64,000 nt of DNA, taken from Calendula officinalis. Lineage: Eukaryota; Streptophyta; Magnoliopsida; Asterales; Asteraceae. Location of the stretch: contig OY970823.1 in NCBI GenBank assembly GCA_963853835.1, forward strand, positions 60,707,845-60,771,844. Reading direction: 5' to 3'. Positions 47,385-58,053 of the stretch are shown one piece after another (the stretch's first letter is position 1; each line of letters begins with the position of its first letter). Position numbers and translations under genes: made by a program. Below the pieces are notes generated by a model, which had not been told where the DNA came from, ran no database searches, and worked only from the letters and a program-made list of their open reading frames with translations.

Positions 47385-49606
47385 GATTGGTATCAGAGAC
47401 ATTGGTTATAGTGAATTAGCGTGAGTCTAGTCTATAACCGGAAAAGATTTTGGTTCAAAACATGTTCGCATCATGTATAGTTGCATCACACATAAAAAGT
47501 GCATTTTATGTAGAGTCGCATATCATATCCCTCCCCTGACCTACTACTAGGAGTTTTACTTGTCCTGCTCCTACATTAGATAGAGAACTCTTAGTGTATT
47601 GGTTAGTTATACATGAATCTATATGCGAGACCTATTACAATATATCGTATACTCAATACACTATACTACACTTTCACTTCACACTTACTCCACATGCCTT
47701 ACACCTAAATTTAACCCCTTATCTACACGTACACGAAAACATGAAATCGAAATTTCTACAGAACGTCTACAAGCACTGAATATGTTGGCTACTTTACTCG
47801 ATTTGATAATGAGTGTCCTCACACATCATGGACAACCTTCACTATAAACATACCTACACGCGCACCACGTATCGTAATGACACAATATATACATTAAATA
47901 TCCTTCTTCCATATTGTACGCACGAATGTATAGTAACCTTAACTCTATTTTCTATCTCACTAATCATGAAACTCGAAAGAGTTGTCGCATGATCGACGAC
48001 TGAATGTCTACCCATCAACTTCTAAAGCAATGAAACGAAAATACAAAATTTGTAACACGTCATCTTTAAGATGTGTTTAAAATAAATTCTAAGAACAACT
48101 CCTAAATTCATGTAATTTTATGTGAAGATAAGATTTCAAATTTCCCTAGAATCGATAATGCAACCCTTGAAATTTCACATTCAATTTAATAAGAAACACT
48201 CATATTAATGAATGAACAATATGAAGTGATAATGATGACAAAATATTGTACTATGATATTATAAAAACGGGTGGCCAACGTATTTATAATTACATAGTAC
48301 AATGTGGAGTTATCGAAGTCATGGATTATTGAAAAGAACAATTGAATATGCATCCTTAGTATATGTACAAGGAAACAATCAGTCAACAACAAATCAAAGA
48401 TATATCCACCATACGAAGCTACTAGATTATAATATTAAAGAACTTACTAGGATTTTCACCTCTCTCGTCAAATTAAATTCAAAGCAAAACTAATCCTAAT
48501 AGCCTCATCGATGCAACTAAAATTTGAAATATTTAAAAGTTGCAAATTGGGTTTGGCCAAGTTTGATTTTAAAGATTTCTTGAAGTCAATAATGTTATAT
48601 CGCCAAATTGAATACAAAAAGTTGTTAAAATGGAATTTACAAACATCAAATGTTATATAAAGTTTAGGTCTTCTTTTTAAAAAGGTCAAATACGCATAAA
48701 TGCACAATAAGAACGTACTATAAGTTACTTATCGTTTAGACAAAATATTATTTTCTATAAAAGCAAGACATGCCACAAAATTCATGTAGATACGTTTTAA
48801 GAAAATGCTAAATATGTCTATTCCATTTGTTGTAGTGTATTCCAACCTACATTTGAAAATACGTACTTTGACCCAAGTTTTCAACATTATGGCATGCAAA
48901 GTTAAAAGCTTTTATATGAATTTTTTTATATTCTAGAAGTATACTTGGCACAAAGTAAAGTAGTAGATAGTCATTTCTTTTCTTTTTCATCCTACACAAC
49001 GACTTAAATTGAAATATAGATACATATCGCGGTTCGGTTACATATTATTTAAGTTTATCGATTCGATTATATATAATTTTCGCTTGCTTAATTTATAAGA
49101 TTTATTATATGGGTGAATATTTATAATATTATTTTTAATAAAAGTCCATTTTGTATAAGGAACGACTAATTGACCAACTATAAAATTTTACTTACTCGAA
49201 AATTAACATGCGTACCGATAACTCCTAACATAAGTTCAAAGAAAATGAAGAAATTTCAAATACTAAAAATTTAAAACTCATTTTGAACCCTACAAATTCG
49301 TACCTAAATCTCTCAAATCAGAGGATGAGCACCGCTTCCCAAACCATAAAGTATAAATTTTATGGCACGACAATAGTAGCCCTATCCAAAGAAATCACTA
49401 ACTTCGTCATTTTCTGCGACGAGACACACCGAGGATTAAATTTCGTATTAACATAAAGTAATAACAACTAAAGGAACTAATAATACACAATGATATTTAG
49501 AGATGTCAATAAACAACAAATCTACTTACTTCAATTGTGGTTAAACCGATCACTAAAGGAGCTATTGCCCCAAGTTAAAGTTAATAATAATAATAATAAT
49601 AATAAC

Positions 49607-49639
<33 letters not shown>

Positions 49640-49786
49640 AATTAAAAAAAAAATTAAAAAATTTATGTTTCTCTTAAATAACCATAACCTTTAAAATCTA
49701 ATGGGACGGAAGTATCTATATTTTTTTTTAAACTAGTATTACGTTGTTTTAAATTTCGGGACGAAATTTCTTTAACGGGAGGAGAA
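47385..49786 (+). mobile_element. Internal region 2 of the retrotransposon, non-coding
   Basis: 2402 bp, nearly identical to internal region 1. Differences seen: G47567 where copy 1 has A42417, one base fewer in an A-run near 48196, and changes in the AAT microsatellite and following A-run near 49580-49660. Same primer-binding site and purine tract; no coding capacity. Confidence 0.9.
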
Positions 49787-52528
49787 TGTGACAACCCTCG
49801 AAAATCACGTATTTAATCCTACACTTATTTCAACCTAAATTCTTAGCTAACTTATTTATCATAGATAAAGTACCTATATCGGGTATAAGTATAACAAAAC
49901 TTATACATTTTATATTATTAGTACACATCAATAGTGATACAGGTAATTATTTTTCTATGTTTGTACAACGATAACTGTAGGTTTGCGAGTTGATGGCTAA
50001 ACATAAACTTTAAACCGGAATCAAGATATAAACTTTATATTTTATATAGTGAAGTTTGAGTTAAATTAAAGTAACCGATACGAAAAAGGTGGTTCGAATC
50101 ATTCTACACAATTAGATATGCAAGTATTAACATTTTACTAAAGTAACTTAATATATTCACGGAGTGATGTATTGTTTTAGTAAATGATCATATTCTAAAA
50201 CTATGGAAAATCTCGGTTAAAACACGTTACAAACAAATGTATCACTAATAGTAAATATCTAACACCAATAATATTTAACATTTAAAATTTTGAATACCAT
50301 CTTATCTACTCTACCCACTAAGCCGGTACCCACCCGCCGGATTACCCGGTCAAACCCCCACCGTCTCATACACGTTTATTATTTCTTTCTATTATTCTAT
50401 TTAAATCCATAATACATTATCTCTCTCTCCCTCTAAACCTCAAACCAGAACAAGTAAATCACTCTCTCTCACCGAAAGAAAAACAAATTAAGACTTGTCT
50501 CACTCATCCCTCACCTCCCTTGGGAAACCAGAAACCATCAACTTTTCTCTTTGTCTTTCCGGCGAAACATGGGTTTTGCCGGTGATACTTCGCGCAACCG
50601 GCAACTCTCCTGGCAACACATCAACTTCCAGCGATCGTGGTAACTCCGGCCTCCCTCTTTTTGACGTACAAACCAGGAGCCACCACCATTCCCCTTGGCT
50701 CCCTCTCCCGCGATCCCGAAACAGAAACAAACTCCATCTCCGGCGAACACAACAACAATCTCGCCCGAGCTCTCTACCTCCGGCGACAACCTTGCTCGAC
50801 GACGCATATTTCACTTCTATCGACGCAACAACAACCGAAAACCAACTTCCGGCTAACTCAGAAGCACTCCGGTAAATCCTAGCGTATTCCCGGCGAGATC
50901 ACTAGCACAGCGTTTCCGTCGCAGCAGCTCTTCCGCCGAGCTCAGTGAACCTCCCGCGAGGCCTTCTCGAGCTCTCTTTTGCTCTAGGTATAAGACCTAA
51001 CCCTTTTGATATTGTTTTTAGAGCATGCATGTGAGTGTCTCGTAAGACTGTATCCCGTCACCCTCGTACGTCGGTCGTGATTTCATGTTCGTGTGTGTGT
51101 GTTGCATCCGGTTTGTGAGTTCTCATATGATACTTGAAACCCACCAGAGGCCATCGATCTCATCGCGGTCTCTCGCACACACGTTTGAGTGTGTTGACGG
51201 ATGTGCTCTGGTTTGTGTTTCCGTTTTCCTCCTTCCGTTGAAATCATCAGACATAAGCCCAAGTTTTATTTAGTGGTCCAGCTATTAAATTCGTAACCCA
51301 GACTTAGACCCAACTCTATTTTAATCACAATTAGTTTAAGCCCAGTCACACTTGTTTGTTTCTGCCCAACATCCATGACAAGCCCAAATTACGTTTTTAT
51401 CAATTTAAGAATTGATAATCACTTATGGGATAATTAAACTAAAACTTTAATAATTTTGTATAATAATAATTATTATTTAATGGATAAATTAAATATTTAT
51501 TTTGACCATGATTTAGTTACTTCAAACCAAAGTGCAACGAATTCCAAACTTGATTAAATTCAATAAACATAAACATATATAATATACGGGTCCAACCTCA
51601 TCAAGTCACCATCGTATCGCCCGAGTCTAGATTCGTAGTAAGGGAATTTCCATGCATCATATAGACTAGGAGTGTCTTTGAGACAGTCACTTATTTTAAT
51701 ATATCTATGCGTTTAGGACGCTAGGATCAGCTGGTTGGAAACCACGTTATTACTACATTTTGCTAGCATCGCATAAGGTGAGTTTCACGGCCCCACTCTT
51801 ACTATTTTTATAACTATTTTAACTGGGGGAGAAAACATATACTATTCAACTATTTTGCAATAAATAATCCTTGTGTAATCATTGTTGTAAACACGTACCT
51901 ACCATGAAGGACAAACGGACCATATTGCGAGTCCACGTTTAACAGTAATCATTAACTAATGTGTTAGCCAAGGAATATAGAGATAGTACTATCGGGATTG
52001 ATCCCCCGCTCATGGCTAGTTATGCGCTAGCCTAACCGTGTTTGAGCTTTATATTCTAACAATTAGATTTATGGTTTGATTATAGGCTCTTTGATTATAC
52101 CTTAACTTGTATTGCTTCGCGAGCTTGCGAGGGATTATGCATTGCACCTAAAACTATTTTTGTACATGATTTGTACGCAACGATTTTGATGATACTCTTA
52201 TGGATTCACAAAACCTGTGAACTCACCAACCATTGTGTTGACACTTTTTCTATATGTTTTCTCAGGTAACGGAAACTAAGTCATTTCAAGATTCTTTTTG
52301 TCAAGGATTGTCATGCATTGGTTTTTCAAGAATAAGTCTTTATGACAAGTCTTTCATTTTCAAACATTTATTTTGGTTTATGTTTAAACATTTTCTTTTT
52401 GATTTTGTAACGACATTGGCAATCCATTTTTTTTATTTATTTATGCGAAGTTACTATTATTGATGTGTTATGTTGCTAATTAGTCGCACCTCGTTCTTCC
52501 GCAAAACCAATTTTGGCAGGGTGTGACA
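49787..52528 (+). repeat. LTR 3 (3' outer LTR)
   Basis: 2742 bp, TGTGACA at both ends. Diagnostic bases are T49918, A49939, C52492 and A52518. The GAAAT target duplication follows directly. Confidence 0.96.
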
Positions 52529-52649
52529 GAAATTACACCGCTGATCCCTGTGGTTCGAAAGTTGTCACGCTTTTGATCCCTAATACTAACGCCTGTCAGA
52601 ATTTGTTGTTAAACTTTCACAAATGACAATTTTACCCTTTATACTTTAA

Positions 52650-53460
52650 TTTTCATAAAACTTCCCATCTTCTTCATCCACTCCCTTTATTTATTTTTTT
52701 AATGATGGAAAAGAAGTTTCTGGTCGTCGATGGGGATGGTCAAAATTTTAAGAAGCACATGAAGGTGTGGCTCTCTAATTTTCAGATTAGAGAGAAACAG
52801 CACTTGAATTCCATATTCGCTCACAATCATAAACCGACAAGAAAAGGTAATTTTCATCAATAAATACATAATTTGTTACAAACGCACCACTCTGAAATTT
52901 TCTCGCGAATTTCATGATCTGAAATTTGGTTGAAAAATAGGTTTTTGTTGGAGGTTTCCTTTAAATTTTCTTTGTGAGAAATGAAATGGGTTTTAGAAAT
53001 AAGGCAGTCGGAGCATATTCCGATGGGATCAACGGCCTGGTAGACTCCATTCGCCGGAGAAGATGCATTCCTCGAGGTCATTCGCCGGAGAATATTCATT
53101 TCTCCAGTAGCTCCCCTCCGGTGCTAAGTGATGAAGCCGATGATTAGTAGATCAAGAATCTGACGTGGAGGTGGCGACGGTTATCGCCGCTAGCTTCGAC
53201 ACAGTCGATGAGGTAGTTGTCTGCCAGAGTGAATCGGGCATTGATGGAAAGAGATAGAACGACGATGAATAGTAAGGCGCACCACCACCACCATCATTGC
53301 CGGGAAATGTAAATTCTCAGTCAGGTCTGAGAGGTACGAAAGCTACTTTGATAAAATCTCCTTTGTCTGCAATGATGTAAATGGGCCTTTCTTAAATCCG
53401 CAATGGGTCTTAAATCTCCTTTGTGTGCAATGATGTAAATGAAGAAGAAGGAGTGTGTCG
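52650..53460. other. Interior of the Mutator-like element
   Basis: Patchwork of AT-rich and GC-richer DNA (CGCCGGAGAA repeated near 53050-53095, GGTGGCGACGGTTATCGCCG near 53168). It could be captured host DNA, as in Pack-MULEs, but no frame longer than about 80 codons and no recognisable protein was found. Confidence 0.4.
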
Positions 53461-53943
53461 TTGTGGTGGGTTCTGAGGGTACTTTAGTCATTAAAAAAGT
53501 TTTAACAGCAAATTCAGTCGGATGTTAGTATTAGGGACCAAAAGCGTGACAACTTTCGAACCACAGGGATCACCAGTGTAATTTCTGAGACTTATGGACC
53601 AAATTCAAAACTTCTAGCAAACCACATGGACTATTCGTGTAATTTACTCTATTTTTAAATTACGAGGGATCTCAAATGACAATTTGATTTAATAAACAAT
53701 GCTCATCCGCCAATTTATGACAACTCAATACTTTTTTTCTCTCAATTGGATTCAGCAACTGTGAAATTGAACGATGTTTTTATGCGATAATGTTATTGAA
53801 GATGGATTCGCGTAGGTGAAGATTTTTTGAATGGGCTATAATTTGTATTATAAAAAAGGGAATATATATGATAGTTATGGATGAAAATGTAATGACTTGT
53901 TTTCGGGAAATAGGTAAATGAAGATGACAACTTTAAAATCTAA

Positions 53944-54257
53944 TACTATATCCGTATTAAAATAAGTGATACGCTTTCTATTTAAAGCTGGAACAAAATA
54001 AGTGATATACTTTTAAAACTTATCTTATTTGGTAAAAAAGTGGGACTTCTTCTCCACTAATTAACTACTTTAATAAAGTGAAATAACCCTTTTACCCTTA
54101 CTTTTACTTTTAAACATCATTAATATCACTTTATTCAAAAGAAGTGGGACCCATTATCTACTAACTATCCACTTTAATCTATCTTAAACTTTCTTTTAAT
54201 ATTTTGCCTTAAAAACCATGTTTTTCAAATGTATCACTTAATTTGATACGGAGGTAG
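53944..54257. mobile_element. Stowaway/mariner-like MITE
   Basis: TACTATATCCGTATTAAAAT on the left and ATTTGATACGGAGGTAGTA on the right are complementary in outline and both abut TA. The interior repeats AAATAAGTGATA words. Upstream of the first strictosidine synthase-like gene. Confidence 0.55.
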
Positions 54258-54480
54258 TAACTAAATTCTAATCTAATGTTCGTTTTCTAATGTTTAATTA
54301 AACTATATTTTATAAATTAAAAAAAATTGTGGTCCACCACTGAAGGCACTGATACAAACATAGAAAGAATTCAGCATGTATGCTTTCCAACAAGTTTAAG
54401 CAACTATCTTTATCCCAAATAAGGAGAAGCGAAGGTCAACTATGTGTATGTAAAGTGTGAGCTAGTGTTAGTTGGTATGC

Positions 54481-54489
54481 CTATATAAG
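54481..54489 (+). promoter_or_regulatory. Probable TATA box of SSL gene 1
   Basis: CTATATAAG 72 bp upstream of the ATG at 54553. Confidence 0.65.
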
Positions 54490-54552
54490 AGAATGAAGTA
54501 TTAGGAAATATGCATATTAGCCTATTACAAGTGCTTTGCATACATTATAACC

Positions 54553-56072
54553 ATGAAAACAAGCAGCCTTTTAGTTGTCAATCTCATTGTTTGGTTCTTG
54601 CTTCTTGGAATTGTGTTTTCTAGTGAGTATAAAACTTTCAACAAACTTGCATTGCCTGCAAGTGTCACTGGCCCTGAATCTGCTGCATTTGACCGTGGTG
54701 GTGAAGGCCCGTATGTGGCGGTTGCAGACGGTCGCATCCTAAAATGGAAAGGTCCCACCTTTGGGTTTGTTGATTTTGCACACACTTCACCTAACAGGTA
54801 ATTGTGTGCAACTTTTCTTCCCTATACACATCATTATTATGGAATGTTATAGCTCAACGGTATCTGGTATTTAGATGTTGCACAAAGTTATGAGTTCAAA
54901 TATAGACAAAAATAGTGTAGATTTAAAAAGTGTGTTATATGTTCAAATTTTTTTTTACTGAAAGTTGTTGCATTTCAGCATCTCATTTTTTAAACAACTT
55001 TATATGATGCATCAATCTTTAATAGTCAAGATCTGAACTTACTAATTGGTAAATTGATATATATATTTATTTCAGGACCAAAATATTATGTGATGGTACA
55101 AATGATCTGGAATTAGGACCAACATGTGGAAGACCAGTGGCTCTTAGCTTTAACTATAAAACAAGTGATCTCTATATTGCGGATGCTTTCTTCGGTCTCC
55201 TTGTTGTAGGATTTAATGGTGGTCTCGCAACTCAACTTTCCGGTGGTTACAAGTACTTATCTGGTATTGATGTTGAGTCATATACCGGAAATGTTTATCT
55301 CACTGATGCTAGCTTGAATTACGATATAAGGTAAATAAATTTTGCAATAAGTATAGAATCCATATCTTAAAACTAATTTGATCTCAAGGGTGAAATTCAC
55401 AGAAGCTAGTCTCAGGTTCAATCTCTACTATGAACAAAAAAAAAACTGTCTGGTGGTTCAGGTGGTCGCTCAGGGATTAGTCGGCTCGCAAAACGAGTTG
55501 GAACTGAGATCACCAAAAGAAACTATTAGTTTGATTTCGGACTAATTAATGGATGGTTAATTTGGAAGTGTAATATGTTTAGAATTTTCTATTTTTGACA
55601 AGAGTTTTTGTTGTGCAGAAATACGGCACAACTAGGGTTTACACCGGACTCAACTGGAAGGCTACTGAAATACGATCCAAGAACTCAACGAGTAACCGTT
55701 TTGTTAAGCGGGCTGTCGGGAATAGGTGGTTCAGCCGTTAGTAGTGACCGAAAGTATGTTTTGGTTCCCGACTATATGAACAAGAAAATCCAAAGGTATT
55801 GGGTGCAAGGACCAAAAAGGAACACAAATGAGGTTTTTCTGACCGGCTTTGGGACCCCGAAAAATATCAAACGGGCCGTAAATGATGGAGAGTTTTGGGT
55901 TGCGGTAGAGAATGAGGTTAAAGGGCTAAGGGTTAATGGGTCCGCAATGGTGCTCCAAACTGTCCCACTTACACAATTTATGGGCATGAATGTTGCGGTG
56001 GTTCAGGAGATCAATGAGGCATTATATGTGGGTTCGAGCCACACTGATTTCCTTGGTGTTTACACGAACTAG
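54553..56072 (+). CDS. SSL: Strictosidine synthase-like protein, copy 1
   Basis: Member of the six-bladed beta-propeller strictosidine synthase-like family. True strictosidine synthase condenses tryptamine and secologanin, but most plant members do not, and no substrate can be inferred here. Three exons: 54553-54797, 55076-55330, 55619-56072, giving 317 residues. The signal peptide is about residues 1-23 (hydrophobic, ending FSSEYK). Family motifs follow: LPASVTGPESAAFDRGGEGP, GRILKW, CGRPVALSFNY, LYIADAFFGLLVVG, GNVYLTDAS and FTPDSTGRLLKYDP. The length is near the shorter SSL proteins. It is the upstream member of a tail-to-tail pair with the gene at 58054-59303 and has the same exon lengths. 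Likely secreted or vacuolar. Confidence 0.93.
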
Positions 56073-56500
56073 AATCTTGTTACCTTGAACGACAAGAAAT
56101 CTATGTACTATCGTTATATGTGACTATAGGAGGATGTGGTCGATATAAATTCTCCCAAAATAAAGAGTGTTTACTTTTGTTGAAAGTTTTTTAGAATAAA
56201 AATGTATGTTTAATTTTGAGTAACCTATTTGGATTTGTTATGGCAAAACAAGAGTTGAATGCGGAAATAACAAGTTCTTAGAGTATAACTAAACATATAT
56301 AAAAACTTAATTACTAATGCACCTAAATTCCTAAACAAATGAAACCCAAAATAATAAAAAGAGGCTTAAAATCTGGATTAGAGTGCAAAACTTTTAAACT
56401 TGAAGGTCTTTTTTCTCAAACTTGGTCAATTAAGAAAATTATCTACTAACCTATGCCTCTAGGCTCTAATCTCACAAATTCATCATCCAAATCGCCACCT
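56073..56500. other. Spacer between SSL copy 1 and the ACBP remnant
   Basis: Holds the SSL 3'UTR and the promoter and leader of the ACBP-like gene. No other feature seen. Confidence 0.4.
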
Positions 56501-56550
56501 TCAATTCTGTCAGTTCTGGTATTTTGTCCAAACAAGAAAACAACAAATCA

Positions 56551-57598
56551 ATGGGTTTGAAGGTACCTGCATTTTTCTTATCTATATAGAGGACAATCAA
56601 TTAACGTAATTTGAATCGTATACATATTACTTTCGCCGGCAGATCATTCCTGTTGATCATTAACTTTGTTTGATTTCTTGTTTTGGGTAGTCATTCATGA
56701 TTCATTGCGTTCCCTAATCGTGAATTCTAAATTGATTCGTTTTCCAAGAACGTTTCGTGTCCATGCTAAACTAATTTGATCACTAATATTATTTCCATGT
56801 GTTAATTATCTGGCTTAGATAAATATTTGTCGTAATTAGGGCCCGGTTATGCAACAATTTGTGGTAGGTTACGAATCTCTATAACCATAAACTTTAGTTG
56901 AAATTAGTGATTGTAATTTTTGACTGAGACCGACACGAAAATAAGTTTCATAACAGTTTTAATATAAGGGTCTTTTTTTCGTAGATCTAATTTAATTTTT
57001 TGTGTCTTAATCTAGGAGGATTTTGAGGAATTTGCTCAGAAAGCACTCTTCCTGGTAGTACTACCAACGAAGACAAGCTTATACTGTATGGACTGTACAA
57101 GCAAGCCACAGTTGGACCAGTGAATACAGGCACTGTCTAATTATTTATCTAGCTTTCATTCATTTAATTAATTCAACACAGAAAATTAATATCAATTTGT
57201 TTAATTGTTCGATTTTCAGATCGTCCTGGTATGTTCAACATGACAGATAGAGCCAAATGGGATGCTTGGAAGGCTGTCGAAGGTATTGCTCCGAATGGTT
57301 AATTATTGGAGTATTGAGTCATTTCATAAAGAGAAATGATATTTAGTCCTACCATTTAGATCTACTTATAGGCCTACCACTTGATAGGATGACATGTGTA
57401 TTCAACTAATTCTCTCTTCTAATATTATCCCTTGATTTTGACATGTGTCTTCATCTAATAAGTAGGTCTAAATGGTAGGTCTAAATACCATTACTCTTTC
57501 ATAAAATATAACTTATTTTATTACTTTATGTGACAGCAAAATCCAAGGAGGAAGCAATGAGTGATTATATCGCCAAGGTGAAACAATTGCTAGGATAA
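56551..57598 (+). pseudogene. ACBP: Acyl-CoA-binding protein, frameshifted
   Basis: Small cytosolic carrier of long-chain acyl-CoA. Four exons are recognisable: 56551-56562 (MGLK), 57016-57129, 57220-57282 and 57537-57598, ending VKQLLG. Family landmarks are LILYGLYKQATVGPVNT, RPGMFNM and AKWDAWKAVE. In exon 2 the frame is lost between EEFAQKA and LPGSTTNED, near 57047-57053. The reading frame from the ATG then meets TGA at 57120-57122. A loss of four bases in an A-rich codon pair would explain it. The exon-2 donor reads AG|GC instead of GT, a rare but usable class or a second lesion. Restored length would be about 84 residues, a little short of the usual size. A sequencing or assembly error is the main alternative. 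Intron 3 contains a MITE. Confidence 0.85.
57331..57496. mobile_element. Mutator-type MITE, 166 bp, in intron 3 of the ACBP remnant
   Basis: The ends GAGAAATGATATTTAG and CTAAATACCATTACTC are inverted, with an exact 9-bp duplication TTTCATAAA (57322-57330 and 57497-57505). The inner arms share TAGTCCTACCATTTAGA / TCTAAATGGTAGGTCTA. Confidence 0.88.
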
Positions 57599-58053
57599 CC
57601 ATCATCCTCGGCAAGAGTTCATTAATTGGCCTGTTTAAGAAGAATTTTGCTTAATTAATTACAACATTATTTAAGGAATTTATGATTTACAGCTTTTAAT
57701 TTCTTTCCGTCGTCATACATGAATAACATTTTACATGCTTATTTTGTAGTGTCAATTCGGTTTTCGATGAATGCAATCTATATTTTGGTTTACTATGATT
57801 TGGTTGAAAATTTACTGAGAGCCAATCGGCCAGAAGTGCATCAATGGATACTACTTTACAAGCATATATAGCTTAGCAATCGAAGTAGTAAGTAAAAGCC
57901 TACAAAAATGTAACAGAATGGTAACTTATTAATTTAACCGGATCCAATAACATAGTACAAACGAATCCTTAAACATAATATAACATTTAAAAGTACAAAT
58001 AATAAATAGAAAAGTGAGCTCGATCTTTCCATTCAGGACATGATAACGAGGAT
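57599..58053. other. Spacer between the ACBP remnant and SSL copy 2
   Basis: Two facing 3' regions, AT-rich; nothing else recognised. Confidence 0.4.

Larger units (their letters stand above)
39493..52528 (+). mobile_element. Tandem LTR retrotransposon array: LTR-internal-LTR-internal-LTR
   Basis: Three 2742-bp LTRs (39493-42234, 44643-47384, 49787-52528) alternate with two non-coding internal regions (42235-44642, 47385-49786). The single target duplication GAAAT lies only at the outer ends (39488-39492 and 52529-52533). Each internal region starts with a primer-binding site for initiator Met-tRNA (TGGTATCAGAG) three bases after the LTR and ends in a purine tract (GGGAGGAGAA). The preceding text (AATTTCGGGACGAAATTTC) is typical of Ty3-type plant elements. 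Copies are nearly identical (periods of 5150 and 5144 bp). Confidence 0.96.
39424..53649. mobile_element. Mutator-like element carrying a nested LTR retrotransposon array
   Basis: The terminal sequence GAGTAAATTACACG / CGTGTAATTTACTC lies inside an exact 9-bp duplication TATTTTTAA (39415-39423 and 53650-53658), the Mutator target length. The terminal inverted repeats are about 190 bp and clearly diverged. The left one is cut after 39492 by the retrotransposon and resumes at 52534. The right one (about 53460-53649) is uninterrupted. Without the insertion the element is about 1.2 kb and encodes no transposase that I can see. Confidence 0.85.
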
